Translations under genes and position numbers: made by a program | Part shown: one piece after another, positions 17,585 to 28,265 of the stretch | How the letters are laid out: each line of letters opens with the position of its first letter | Numbering within the stretch: the first letter of the stretch is position 1 | NCBI GenBank assembly: GCA_965278985.1 | Contig: OZ257131.1 | Coordinates: 4,898,001 to 4,962,000, forward strand | DNA length: 64,000 bases | Reading direction: 5' to 3' | Source: CAISIP01 sp965278985 | Lineage (GTDB): Bacteria > Pseudomonadota > Gammaproteobacteria > Burkholderiales > Burkholderiaceae_C | Notes under the pieces: model-generated | Seen by the model: only the letters and a program-made list of their open reading frames with translations | Databases searched by the model: none | Told to the model about the DNA's origin: nothing

Positions 17585-18031
17585 TCAGACCTCCTCGACC
17601 TGGTTCAGATACTCGCCGTAGCCCTGTGCTTCCATGTCGTCGCGGTGCACGAAGCGCAGCGACGCCGAATTGATGCAGTAGCGCAGCCCGCCGCGGTCCC
17701 GCGGACCGTCTGGGAACACATGGCCCAGGTGGCTGTCGCCGTGTTTGGAGCGCACCTCGGTGCGGACCATGCCGTGGGTGACGTCGCGCAGCTCGTTCAC
17801 ATAGGCCGGCACGATGGGTTTGGTGAAGCTGGGCCAGCCGCAGCCGGACTCGAACTTGTCGCCCGAAGCGAACAGCGGCTCGCCCGACACGATGTCCACG
17901 TAGATGCCGGGTTCGTGGTTGTCCAGGTACTCGCCCGTGCCCGGCCGTTCGGTGCCACTCTGCTGGGTGACGCGGTATTGCTCCGGTGTGAGTTTGGCCA
18001 GGGCCTCGGGGGATTTGGTGTAAGTCGTCAT
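17585..18031 (-). CDS. msrB: peptide-methionine (R)-S-oxide reductase, zinc-free form
   Basis: 148 aa. The MsrB signature SGCGWPSFTKPI lies near residue 63, GDSHLGHVFPDGP near 98, and the catalytic Cys is in RYCINSASLRF near 118. The two CxxC zinc pairs found in many MsrB proteins are absent, so this is the non-metal form. Reduces the R-epimer of methionine sulfoxide. It is the first gene of an msrB-msrA pair; nothing regulatory was recognised in the 180 bp before it. Confidence 0.95.
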   Translation of the reverse strand: MTTYTKSPEALAKLTPEQYRVTQQSGTERPGTGEYLDNHEPGIYVDIVSGEPLFASGDKFESGCGWPSFTKPIVPAYVNELRDVTHGMVRTEVRSKHGDSHLGHVFPDGPRDRGGLRYCINSASLRFVHRDDMEAQGYGEYLNQVEEV

Positions 18032-18211
18032 CAGGTGCTCCGCAGTGGATGGAACGGCGTGGCTGCCGAGTCCTGCATGTAGGGTTGGTGCGAAGGTATT
18101 TCAACGCATATTGCATGGCCCTGCCGCCCACCCCATTGTTCCAGGGCTGGGGACAGTGGCGTGCATGCACGCCGCCGCTGCCGCGCACGGGCAGCGAGCG
18201 CGCGTTGCCTT

Positions 18212-18964
18212 CTACGGTTTGGACGCCTTGCGCATGCTGCGCCGCGCCACGGTGCCCACCACTGCCAGACCCGCCAGCAACATGGCGTAAGTCTCGGGTT
18301 CCGGCACGGCGCTCACGCTGACGCGCAGGTTGTCCATGGCCCAGGATTCGTCGTTCAGGTCCTGGTTGCCCTCGCCCTCGATCTGGAAGGTGAAGGTGGC
18401 CGTGGAGCCGGTGTGCGCGATGCTGGAGAAGCGGGGATCGATGGCCAGGTTGTAGGCACTGTCGGTGTAGAAACTGCCAGGTCCCGAGAAGCCCAGGTCC
18501 ACGCGGCGTGCCAGCTCACCCCCGGCGGGTGGCACATAACTCTGGACCTGGCCGGGCGTGGCATTGGCGAACGACTCCCGGAAGATCGTCTGGCCGTCCA
18601 GGGTCACCTTGAAATAGTCGCCTTCGGGAAAGTTGGGACCGGTGCCGTCCAGCGAATCGATCGCCGCGAACAGGAAACCCACGCCGATGGCGGAATGCGC
18701 CTGCAATCCCGTCAGGTTCAGGGTCACCACATTGCCCGTCATGCTGCGCAGGAAACTCCCAACGAACTGGTTGCCGGAAGGACCGAGGCCTGCATATTGC
18801 TGCACGCCGGTCAGCGATGCGGAACCTCCGGAAATCTGGGACGGCAGGGCGGTATCGAAGTCCGTCTGGAAGACCGTCGTGGCGGCCTGGACCCCCGATG
18901 CCGAGCCCAGAAGGCCCGCGATACATGCGCCTGACGCCAGCCAGTGTTTGACCGAGTTGTGCAA
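18212..18964 (-). CDS. PEP-CTERM sorting-domain protein
   Basis: 250 aa. It begins at a TTG (18964) with GGGAGGGA just upstream, then a signal peptide (WLASGACIAGLLGSASGVQA). The body is a beta-rich domain (TTVFQTDFDTALPSQISGG onward). The C-terminus is VPEPETYAMLLAGLAVVGT followed by ARRSMRK, the tripartite PEP motif, hydrophobic helix and basic tail recognised by exosortase. It should be exported and processed at the cell surface, usually in strains making exopolysaccharide. The exosortase itself is not in this window. Confidence 0.92.
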   Translation of the reverse strand: MHNSVKHWLASGACIAGLLGSASGVQAATTVFQTDFDTALPSQISGGSASLTGVQQYAGLGPSGNQFVGSFLRSMTGNVVTLNLTGLQAHSAIGVGFLFAAIDSLDGTGPNFPEGDYFKVTLDGQTIFRESFANATPGQVQSYVPPAGGELARRVDLGFSGPGSFYTDSAYNLAIDPRFSSIAHTGSTATFTFQIEGEGNQDLNDESWAMDNLRVSVSAVPEPETYAMLLAGLAVVGTVARRSMRKASKP

Positions 18965-19063
18965 TTGCCGTCCCTCCCCATGCTGTTGCTATGCGCTGCA
19001 GAATAACCATAAGCCGTATGGGTGATGATTAGGACATTGGCACCGGCGGCCGTAGGCGCTCTC

Positions 19064-19759
19064 CTACGCGCGCAGCGTTGCGTGACTTGACCCTGAGCGC
19101 CGGCCGAAAAGGCTTCTCAGCAGTGAACGGGGGAAACCGCGCCTGCGGCGGTATTTCGTCAGGCGCAGCGGCGGCGCGTCGAAGCTGTCGAGGCGTTGCC
19201 CGAACATCCGTGCCGATACCTCGAAGACCAGCTCTTCACCTTCGCCCTCTTCGTCCACGCGGTCGATGGGGCAGCGCTCCAGCACAGCCAGTTCTTCGGG
19301 CAGCGGCGCACCCTCATTGGCGAAGAGGCCATCGTCCGACGCACCGGCGGCGGAGCGCAGCAGTCGGCCCTGCGCGTAGATGCTGTAGCCCCACAGGTTG
19401 ACCACGCTGTGCAGCACGATGGCCATCACGTCGCCGTGCGGGTGAAGGGCCAGCAAGCGCAGGCGGAAGGCCTCGGCATCACCGCGCAGGCCCTTGATGC
19501 GGCGCTGCGCCGCAGGGTCGAAGAAGGCCGTGGCCAGGTCCAGCGCGCACAGGATGCAGCCGCCCGGGTAGGCGCCGATGAAGAGCGCGTTGCCGTCCGG
19601 GTAGATCGCTCCGTCGAGGTCCTGTTCGCCCACGCGCTCGTATTCCTCCAGGCCAAGCTGCACCCGAAGTGCCTCGGCCGCGGCAGGGTCGTGCGTGGGC
19701 CCGGTGCCGAAGTAGCCCGGCGTGGCGGTCGCGAAGACCGCGAAGGCTTTCCATCCCAT
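19064..19759 (-). CDS. hypothetical protein, possibly DUF6928-like
   Basis: 231 aa, no signal peptide or membrane helix. The pattern KAFAVFATATPGYFGTGP at the start, DGAIYPDGNALFIGAYPG near 48 and CALDLATAFFDPAAQRR near 72 recalls the DUF6928 family of uncharacterised proteins, but this recollection is weak. The C-terminus is very basic (RYRRRRGFPRSLLRSLFGRR), perhaps binding nucleic acid or membrane. It ends six bases from the next gene and may be cotranscribed with the glyoxalase fusion upstream. Confidence 0.65.
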   Translation of the reverse strand: MGWKAFAVFATATPGYFGTGPTHDPAAAEALRVQLGLEEYERVGEQDLDGAIYPDGNALFIGAYPGGCILCALDLATAFFDPAAQRRIKGLRGDAEAFRLRLLALHPHGDVMAIVLHSVVNLWGYSIYAQGRLLRSAAGASDDGLFANEGAPLPEELAVLERCPIDRVDEEGEGEELVFEVSARMFGQRLDSFDAPPLRLTKYRRRRGFPRSLLRSLFGRRSGSSHATLRA

Positions 19760-19765
19760 GGGTGG

Positions 19766-20446
19766 CTACGCTGCGCCTCTGCTGGCCGCGCCCTTGCGGG
19801 CTTGGCGCGCTGCCGAGATGGTGGCCTGCAGCGCGGCCCGGTCGCCTGCCTTCACACGTGCCAGTTCCTCGGCCTGCACCGGCGTGAAGCGGCTGGCCCA
19901 CTCGGGCAACGGGCGCGTCCAGCGGCCGGCCTCGAAGGGCCAGACATGGTCGTACAGCACCACGGGCTCGGCATCGCGCGAGTCGCGGCCCATGCCCACC
20001 ACCTCGTAGTAGCCGCCGTCGGTGTGGCGGTACAGGCCTGGCTCGGGTGCGCCGGGGATTGCGGATTCCAGATGCTCCGGCTTCGTGGAGCGCTGCTCGC
20101 AGAACCGCAGCCGGTTGCCGAAGGGGTCGCCGACCTGCATCTCGATGCCCCAGTCCATGGTCTGCAGGCCGGGCTTCGCGTAGCGGTAATCCTTGGCGGC
20201 CAGCTCGGCCTGCAGCGCCTCGATCCCGTGTACGCGCTGGAAGATCGTCGCGCCCGGTGTCGCATCGCCGAAGTGTTCGCTCAGGTGCAGCACCATGCCC
20301 GAGCGGCTGATCTGCACGTACAGCGGGAAGTTGTCACCGAAGCGGTGTTCCCAGTCCACCGAGAAGCCCAGGAAGCCGAGGTAGAACTCGCGCATCTTGT
20401 CTTCGGAGAAGCTGCGCAGGATGGGGATGGGGGCGGAGAAGTGCAT
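19766..20446 (-). CDS. glyoxalase/bleomycin-resistance (VOC) domain fused to a DUF1653-like domain
   Basis: 226 aa from ATG 20446 (a TTG five codons earlier is possible). Residues 1-125 are a VOC domain: PILRSFSEDKMREFYLGFLG, MVLHLSEHFGD and VGDPFGNRLRFCEQ, the pattern of bleomycin-resistance-like glyoxalases. From about 140 the sequence GLYRHTDGGYYEVVGMGRD and EPVVLYDHVWPFEAGRWTRP matches the short DUF1653 domain, which is normally a stand-alone protein of about 75 aa. Resistance or detoxification is a guess. Confidence 0.8.
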   Translation of the reverse strand: MHFSAPIPILRSFSEDKMREFYLGFLGFSVDWEHRFGDNFPLYVQISRSGMVLHLSEHFGDATPGATIFQRVHGIEALQAELAAKDYRYAKPGLQTMDWGIEMQVGDPFGNRLRFCEQRSTKPEHLESAIPGAPEPGLYRHTDGGYYEVVGMGRDSRDAEPVVLYDHVWPFEAGRWTRPLPEWASRFTPVQAEELARVKAGDRAALQATISAARQARKGAASRGAA

Positions 20447-20535
20447 GGGTGGCTTGTACAACGGGATGGGCTAGCGGCGGTTCTCAGTGTGTTGGCGGCC
20501 CGAATGGCGCGTGTGGCTGAAGGAGATTCCCGTCT

Positions 20536-20952
20536 CTAGGTTTTCCAGGGGTCGATGACCGCTACCCCGCAAGCTGCATAGGGCGCTGTGTCGCGCGACG
20601 CGACGGTGAATCCGCGCGATGCGGCAATGGCCGCAATGTATCCATCGGGCAAGGGCAGGCCACGGCCGCCTTTGCGCGCCGCCAGGGCCAACTCGGCATA
20701 CCGGCGTGCAGCCGCGACGTCGAAAGACAGCAAACGGCCCTCGAAGAGGTTCAACCATCCCTCCAGGGCCTGTGTCAGCAAGGTACGGCGTTTTCCGGCG
20801 GGCAGCGTGGCGATGCCAAATGACATCTCTGCCAGTGTCACGCTGGACAGATAGAGCGTTTCCGCAGGCTGGTCGTTGAGCCACCGCAGCACGCCTACCT
20901 CCGGGGCAGGCTTGGTCGCCTCGGACAGGACGTTGGTGTCCAGGACGATCAT
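20536..20952 (-). CDS. PIN-domain ribonuclease toxin (VapC/FitB type)
   Basis: 138 aa. Conserved acidic residues of the PIN active site are present: MIVLDTNVLSEATKP (Asp5), SSVTLAEMSFGI (Glu near 42), LPLPDGYIAAIAASRGF (Asp near 103) and VASRDTAPY (Asp near 120). The DTNVLSE start and overall length are typical of FitB-like VapC toxins that cleave RNA. The ATG overlaps the antitoxin stop by four bases, so translation is coupled. Confidence 0.92.
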   Translation of the reverse strand: MIVLDTNVLSEATKPAPEVGVLRWLNDQPAETLYLSSVTLAEMSFGIATLPAGKRRTLLTQALEGWLNLFEGRLLSFDVAAARRYAELALAARKGGRGLPLPDGYIAAIAASRGFTVASRDTAPYAACGVAVIDPWKT

Positions 20953-21203
20953 TCCAGACGCAGCGGCTCGGCGGGCGTCTTGTCCCGCAAGGTGTCGAAG
21001 ATCGCCAGATCCTTGTTGGTCAGGCCGATACCGCGCCCCAGGGCCGACAGTGCATCACCCATGCGGATACGATGCTCCGGCTTGACCACGTGGGCCAGGA
21101 TGTCGCGCACTTCCGCCTCCGTGCTGCGGCCATGTTGTGCCGCACGTGTGCGCAGTGCGCGATGGACCTCGTCGGGTACGTTCCGGATGGTCAGGACAGC
21201 CAT
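20949..21203 (-). CDS. ribbon-helix-helix antitoxin (VapB/FitA type)
   Basis: 84 aa from the ATG at 21203, with GGGAGG upstream. The N-terminus AVLTIRNVPDEVHRALRTRA is an Arc/MetJ-type ribbon-helix-helix of the FitA/StbC kind, and the C-terminal part should wrap the toxin. Antitoxin and toxin overlap by four bases. A 9-bp perfect inverted repeat 24 bp upstream of the start is the expected autoregulatory operator. Confidence 0.9.
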   Translation of the reverse strand: MAVLTIRNVPDEVHRALRTRAAQHGRSTEAEVRDILAHVVKPEHRIRMGDALSALGRGIGLTNKDLAIFDTLRDKTPAEPLRLE

Positions 21204-21226
21204 GGGGGCAACCTCCCGTTTTTCAG

Positions 21227-21256
21227 ATGACAGCAATGATACAGAAGTGCTGTCAT
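21227..21256. promoter_or_regulatory. autoregulatory operator of the toxin-antitoxin operon
   Basis: ATGACAGCA, twelve bases, TGCTGTCAT: a perfect 9-bp inverted repeat 24 bp in front of the antitoxin ATG. On the coding strand the spacer contains TATCAT, a plausible -10 element, so bound antitoxin-toxin complex would block the promoter. Confidence 0.7.
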
Positions 21257-21266
21257 TCCGGATCGT

Positions 21267-24023
<2,757 letters not shown>

Positions 24024-24025
24024 GG

Positions 24026-24121
24026 GCTCACCTGGTGTTCGTGGAAGAAACAGGTGAGCGTCGTTGCAGGGTGCCATCCCGAGCCTGACGCGGTGGCTAC
24101 CGCGCTGCAACGCTCCTCGGG
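24026..24121 (-). promoter_or_regulatory. S-adenosylhomocysteine (SAH) riboswitch controlling metH translation
   Basis: Read on the minus strand, the leader has CCCGAGGAGCGTTGCAGC, a hairpin, TCAGGCTCGGG, then TGCAACGACGCTCACC. These are the conserved blocks of the SAH aptamer (CGAGGAGCG...CAGGCTCGG...GCAACG.CGCTCACC). Just after it, GCTCACCTG (24059-24051) can pair with CAGGTGAGC (24034-24026), which contains the metH ribosome site. Ligand binding would hold the first strand in the aptamer and free the ribosome site, so SAH would turn metH on, as known for this class. Confidence 0.88.
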
Positions 24122-24133
24122 AAGGCGGCGATT

Positions 24134-24580
24134 CTACGCCGCGTGGGCCGGCGTCGGGGGTGCAGTGGCGGAGGCCGGCAGGCCGAACACGCGGTCAAAA
24201 CTCCAGTTGAAGACGAAGGTGTAGACCAGGAAGAACAGCAGCAGCGCGGCGTCGAACAGCAGCGCGTCCCACAGTCCGATGCCCAGCCACCAGGCGAAGA
24301 GCGGCACCAAGATGGCTGCCAGCCCGCCCTCGAAGCCCAGGGCATGGGCGATGCGCCGCTTCACCGAACGGCCGCGCACGGCCTGGCGCGCCTCCCAGGC
24401 CTCGAACAGGGTGTTGAAACCCAGGTTCCAGACCACGGCAATCACTGAACAGGCCACCGCCAGTGCCGTGGAGGTGCCCGCGCCCGCCCCCGACAGCGCG
24501 GCCAGGCCGACGCTGGCAAAGAGGATGGCGAAGCCTTCGTAGAGGCTGACGTAGACGATCTTGCGGGTGATGCCTTGCAT
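24134..24580 (-). CDS. PACE-family multidrug efflux protein
   Basis: 148 aa with four hydrophobic helices arranged as two BTP repeats. The second repeat ends with FEGGLAAILVPLFAWWLGIG and LLLFFLVYTFVFNWSFDRVF, the signature of the proteobacterial antimicrobial compound efflux family (AceI). Members export chlorhexidine, acriflavine or polyamines in exchange for protons. It is divergent from a LysR gene, the same arrangement as aceI/aceR. Confidence 0.92.
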   Translation of the reverse strand: MQGITRKIVYVSLYEGFAILFASVGLAALSGAGAGTSTALAVACSVIAVVWNLGFNTLFEAWEARQAVRGRSVKRRIAHALGFEGGLAAILVPLFAWWLGIGLWDALLFDAALLLFFLVYTFVFNWSFDRVFGLPASATAPPTPAHAA

Positions 24581-24632
24581 GGGAAAACCAATGGATGAGG
24601 AACAGGAATGGGGCGACTGTATGCCGCAGCCG

Positions 24633-24672
24633 CTGATAGAGAAAGTCAGCTCCTGGCAGTTTTCCTGATAGA
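24633..24672. promoter_or_regulatory. direct repeat in the PACE/LysR intergenic region
   Basis: CTGATAGA occurs at 24633-24640 and again at 24665-24672, 32 bp apart, close to three helical turns. The spacing on one DNA face and the position between divergent genes suggest regulator binding. Confidence 0.4.
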
Positions 24673-24679
24673 TTGCCGC

Positions 24680-25573
24680 ATGGCTTTCCACAGCGACAAC
24701 ATCACCGTGTTCCTGGCCGTGCTCGACCATGGATCCTTCTCCGCCGCGGCGCGGGTGCTGGGCCGGGTGCCTTCGGCCGTGAGCATGGCCATCGCCCACC
24801 TGGAGGCCGAACTGGCGCTGCAGCTCTTCGACCGCAGCGGACGCGAGCCCCGCCCCACGGCGGCCGCACGGGCCCTGGAGCCGCAGGCGCGCCAGCTCGC
24901 GCTGCAGTTGCGCGCGCTGGACGCCCATGCGCTGTCGCTCACCCAGGGGCTGGAGGAGCGGCTCACGCTGGCCATCGCGCCCGAGCTGCTGTCGGCGCGC
25001 TGGAGCGCGCCGCTGGCGCAACTGGCCACCGAATACCCGCTGCTCGATGTGGAGGTGCTGGTGGCGCCGCAGTCCGATGCGCTCGCGCTGTTGCACACCG
25101 GCCGTGTGCAGCTGGCGCTGGTCTTCGAGCGCCCGTTGCTCGACGGCCGCGAGGGCTTCCAGCAGGTGGGCAACGAAACCCTCGTGGCCGTGGCCGCGCC
25201 CCACCATCCCCTGATGCGGCAGACCGAGGCGCTGGGCGAGGCGCATTTGGCCGCCACGCGCCAGATCGTCATTGCCGGGCGCGACGCGCGTGTGGCCGAC
25301 ACGCGCGTGCTGTTCGGGCGCCATCTGTGGCGCACCGACAGCCCCGAGGCGGCCTGTGGCCTGCTGGAGGCCGGTGTGGGCTGGGGCTGGCTGCCGCGCA
25401 GCATCGTCCAATGGCGGCTGGATGCCGGCAGCCTGGCCCTGTTGCCCTTGCAGGGACTCACGAATGCGCAGCCCCTGTGCGTGGATGTGGTGTGGAGCAA
25501 CGAGCGGCCGCGCGGTCTGGGCGCGCGGCGCTTCGTGGAATGCGTGGTGCAGGCGGGGACCAGGGTGGGTTGA
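24680..25573 (+). CDS. LysR-family regulator, probable AceR-like activator of the PACE gene
   Basis: 297 aa from the ATG at 24680. HTH: DNITVFLAVLDHGSFSAAAR and PSAVSMAIAHLEAELALQLF (residues 5-55). The effector domain starts near 90 (LTLAIAPELLSARWSAPLAQ). It is divergent from the PACE exporter by 99 bp, as in Acinetobacter where the LysR protein AceR activates aceI. That function here is inferred from context. Confidence 0.88.
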   Translation: MAFHSDNITVFLAVLDHGSFSAAARVLGRVPSAVSMAIAHLEAELALQLFDRSGREPRPTAAARALEPQARQLALQLRALDAHALSLTQGLEERLTLAIAPELLSARWSAPLAQLATEYPLLDVEVLVAPQSDALALLHTGRVQLALVFERPLLDGREGFQQVGNETLVAVAAPHHPLMRQTEALGEAHLAATRQIVIAGRDARVADTRVLFGRHLWRTDSPEAACGLLEAGVGWGWLPRSIVQWRLDAGSLALLPLQGLTNAQPLCVDVVWSNERPRGLGARRFVECVVQAGTRVG

Positions 25574-25751
25574 TCCGCCCCGGTGGCTGGCCGTGGCGGA
25601 ACAAAAGGCCCCAGCAGGTTCATGCGAATGCATGTGGACGTTGACCTGCGGCATCATGACACTGCATCATGGACAGCGCCTTCAACCAGCAGGCCACTCT
25701 GCCGGCGGGGCGCCTTAGGACGGTCTATCCATACTTTGGGGACATCCGCGC

Positions 25752-27089
25752 ATGCCGATCATTTCTACTTTGTGGAGCCTGGCATCGGGCAGAAGCGCCT
25801 TGGCGCAGCGGCAACTGCAGGCGCTCTACCGCAACCAGGCCGTCATCACTTTCGATCCCCACGGGCGGGTGCTGGACGCCAATGCGCTGTTCCTGGCACT
25901 GATGCGTTACCGCCTGGAGGAGGTGCGTGGGCAGCACCACCGGCTGTTCGTCGATGCGCAGGAGCAGCAGTCGGCAGCCTATGCGGAGTTCTGGCAGCGG
26001 CTGGGGCGTGGTGAAGCCTTTGTGGGCCGCTGTCGGCGGGTCACGGGCGAGGGGCAGGACGTCTGGCTGCAAGCCAATTACAGCCCCATACTGGGCCGAG
26101 GCGGCCGCGTGGAACGTATCGTCAAGTACGCCACCGACGTGACCGCCGATGTGCTGCACGAGGCCGAGACCGGCAGCCAGCTTGCGGCGGTCGGCCGTGC
26201 CCAGGCGGTCATCGAGTTCACGCTGGACGGGCACATCCTGCGCGCCAACCGCAACTTCCTCGATGCGATGGGCTTCCAGGACGAGTCCGAGATCGTGGGC
26301 CGGCACCACCGCATGTTCGTGGCGCCTGAGGAGGCCGCCTCACGCGCCTACGCGGCGTTCTGGGAGCGCCTGGCCAGCGGCGGGCACCACCAGGGGCAGT
26401 TTCGCCGCATCGGCCGCGCGGGCAACGAGGTCTGGATCGAGGCGCACTACAGCCCCGTCCTCAACCAGAGCGGACAACCCTTCAAGATCGTGAAGTACGC
26501 CACCGACATCACGGCCCGGTTCGAGGCCACGCGCGTGGTGCAGGGCGCGTTCTCGGAGCTGCAGCAGCTGGTGCAGGACAGCGCGCAGCGCGCCAGCCAG
26601 GCACATGGCCAGACCCGCACCGTGGCTGACAGCGCCTTGCAGGGCGCGGCCACCGCTGCCGATGCGACGGCCGCCATGGAGCAGGTCAGCAAGGATTCAC
26701 GCCGCGTGGCCGACATCGTCGGCCTGATCGACGGCATCGCGTTCCAGACGAACCTGCTGGCGCTCAACGCTGCCGTGGAGGCTGCGCGCGCGGGCCCGCA
26801 GGGGCGCGGCTTCGCGGTGGTGGCCGGCGAGGTGCGCGGCCTGGCGCAGCGCAGCGCCGAGGCCGCACGCGAGATCAAGGGCGTGATTGCCGAATCCACC
26901 GAACGCGTGGCGCTGGGCAACGCGAAGGTGCTGGAGACGGGACGCACCATGCAGCAGATGCAGGAGGCAGCCCAGCGCGCCAGCGACATCATGGAAGGCA
27001 TCGTGGAGGCCTCGACCGTGCAGCATGCGCGCCTGGGTGAGGTCAACCGCGCGGTGGCGCAGCTGGAGCAGGCGGTGGTGCAGGGCTGA
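25752..27089 (+). CDS. soluble methyl-accepting chemotaxis protein with two PAS domains (BdlA-like)
   Basis: 445 aa without membrane segments. Two PAS repeats occupy about 25-140 and 150-265; each contains a QAVI(T/E)F start, an RVLDANALFL or HILRANRNFL element and a KYATD(V/I)TA end. The signalling domain follows, with the hairpin tip DGIAFQTNLLALNAAVEAAR near 330 and GFAVVAGEVRGLAQRSAEAA. It should report an intracellular redox or energy signal to CheA. The architecture matches P. aeruginosa BdlA (biofilm dispersion). No che genes are nearby. Confidence 0.9.
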   Translation: MPIISTLWSLASGRSALAQRQLQALYRNQAVITFDPHGRVLDANALFLALMRYRLEEVRGQHHRLFVDAQEQQSAAYAEFWQRLGRGEAFVGRCRRVTGEGQDVWLQANYSPILGRGGRVERIVKYATDVTADVLHEAETGSQLAAVGRAQAVIEFTLDGHILRANRNFLDAMGFQDESEIVGRHHRMFVAPEEAASRAYAAFWERLASGGHHQGQFRRIGRAGNEVWIEAHYSPVLNQSGQPFKIVKYATDITARFEATRVVQGAFSELQQLVQDSAQRASQAHGQTRTVADSALQGAATAADATAAMEQVSKDSRRVADIVGLIDGIAFQTNLLALNAAVEAARAGPQGRGFAVVAGEVRGLAQRSAEAAREIKGVIAESTERVALGNAKVLETGRTMQQMQEAAQRASDIMEGIVEASTVQHARLGEVNRAVAQLEQAVVQG

Positions 27090-27112
27090 GCCAAGCCCTT
27101 TGTTGTGGCGCT

Positions 27113-27493
27113 TCAGCCGCGCCCGTAGTCGTCCTGCAGCCGCACGATGTCGTCCTCGCCCAGGTAGCTGCCGAACTGCACCTCGATGATCTCCAGCGGC
27201 TCTGTGCCGCGGTTTTCCATGCGGTGCACTTCGCCGAGCGCGATGTCCACGTGCTGGCCCACGCGCAGCGTGGACTCCCGCACGCCCACCGTGACGTGCG
27301 CCACACCCCGCACCACCACCCAGTGCTCCGCGCGCTGGTGGTGTTTCTGCAGGCTCAGGCGGCCACCGGGGTGCACGCCGATGCGCTTGATCTTGTGGCC
27401 GGGGTGTTCTTCGATGGTCTGGTACCAGCCCCAGGGGCGTTCCACGCGGGGTTCGGGGCCGGGAGTGGGAGTGGGAGTGGGAGTGGGACTCAT
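27113..27493 (-). CDS. cupin protein, mannose-6-phosphate isomerase type II C-terminal-like
   Basis: 126 aa. The single cupin has RPWGWYQTIEEHPGHKIKRI, then HPGGRLSLQKHHQRAEHWVV with metal-binding His/Glu, VTVGVRESTLRVGQHVDIAL and HRMENRGTEPLEIIEVQ. This is the isomerase cupin of bifunctional ManC/AlgA proteins without the guanylyltransferase part. The N-terminus is a run of Pro-Thr dipeptides encoded by a 6-bp microsatellite. Its ATG overlaps the stop of the FadR-type regulator, so it is cotranscribed with the operon upstream. It may be a sugar or sugar-phosphate isomerase. Confidence 0.85.
   Translation of the reverse strand: MSPTPTPTPTPGPEPRVERPWGWYQTIEEHPGHKIKRIGVHPGGRLSLQKHHQRAEHWVVVRGVAHVTVGVRESTLRVGQHVDIALGEVHRMENRGTEPLEIIEVQFGSYLGEDDIVRLQDDYGRG
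27461..27489. repeat. hexanucleotide microsatellite inside the cupin start region
   Basis: Nearly five copies of GTGGGA (plus strand) encode the Pro-Thr run directly after the cupin start codon. Because the unit is six bases, slippage would change protein length by two residues per copy but keep the frame. Confidence 0.7.
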
Positions 27494-28236
27494 GGTGTGG
27501 AGGTCGTTTGCAAAGGGGAGGCCGGGTCCATCTCCGCTCGCCGGCGCTCGAGCCGCGTGGCGATGCCCGTGTAGTGCTGCGCGAGGTGCTGCTTGGTGGC
27601 GCCCAGGTCGCGCGCCGCGACGGCCTCGAAGATCGCCTGGTGGTCGCGCCAGGTTTTCATCGGCTCCTGCGTCTCCAGCCGGGCCGGGCCAGCCACACGG
27701 TGGAACACGGTCCAGAACGCGTCGATCAGTGCCAGCAACATGTGGTTGTGCAGCGGTGCGAACAAGGCCTGGTGGAAGCCCCGGTCTTCCTCGGCGAAGT
27801 CCTGCCCGCGTGCGGCCTTGATCTCCATGGCCTGCAGGATGCGGCGCAGCTCGGCCAGCTGCACGTCAGTGATGGTCTGCAGCACGCTCTCGATCAGCGA
27901 CAGCTCCAGCGCCTGGCGGATCTGCAAAATGTCCTGCACCTCGCGCAAACTGTCGCCGAAGGCATAGGGCAGGTTCTCCAGCAACGGCGCCAGCGTGAAG
28001 GCACGCACGAAGGCACCCACGCCGCGGCGCACCTCCAGCACACCCAGCGACTCCAGCGCCTTGATGCCCTCGCGCACGGAGTTGCGGCCGATGCCCAGCT
28101 GGCGCGCGAGTTCACCCTCCGGCGGCAGCGGCTCGCCGGCCTGCAGACGGTTGTCGACGATGTAGCGGCGCAGCGCGGTCTGCACCGACAGGTGCAGCGA
28201 AGGCGGTTTGTCCAGGGGTTGCAGCGAGGCGGCCAT
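27490..28236 (-). CDS. GntR/FadR-family regulator (FCD domain)
   Basis: 248 aa. The GntR winged helix is at residues 15-85 (VQTALRRYIVDNRLQAGEPL, ELARQLGIGRNSVREGIKAL). The FCD effector domain follows, with metal-binding His/Asp residues spread over FHQALFAPLHNHMLLALIDA and WRDHQAIFEAVAARD. FCD members bind sugar acids, sialic acid or organic acids. It stands between the lyase gene and the cupin and probably controls the whole transporter-lyase operon, possibly through the dyad at 32161-32185. Confidence 0.9.
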   Translation of the reverse strand: MAASLQPLDKPPSLHLSVQTALRRYIVDNRLQAGEPLPPEGELARQLGIGRNSVREGIKALESLGVLEVRRGVGAFVRAFTLAPLLENLPYAFGDSLREVQDILQIRQALELSLIESVLQTITDVQLAELRRILQAMEIKAARGQDFAEEDRGFHQALFAPLHNHMLLALIDAFWTVFHRVAGPARLETQEPMKTWRDHQAIFEAVAARDLGATKQHLAQHYTGIATRLERRRAEMDPASPLQTTSTP

Positions 28237-28265
28237 GGGTCGGCGGGCAGTGGTCCCGCGGGAGT

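Noticed and set aside
18961..19063. Possible sigma-54 promoter (TGG...TGC) upstream of the PEP-CTERM gene
   Set aside because: The distance between the GG and GC elements is too short for a -24/-12 promoter.
27461..27489. Phase-variable on/off switch at the cupin microsatellite
   Set aside because: The repeat unit is six bases, so slippage cannot shift the reading frame.
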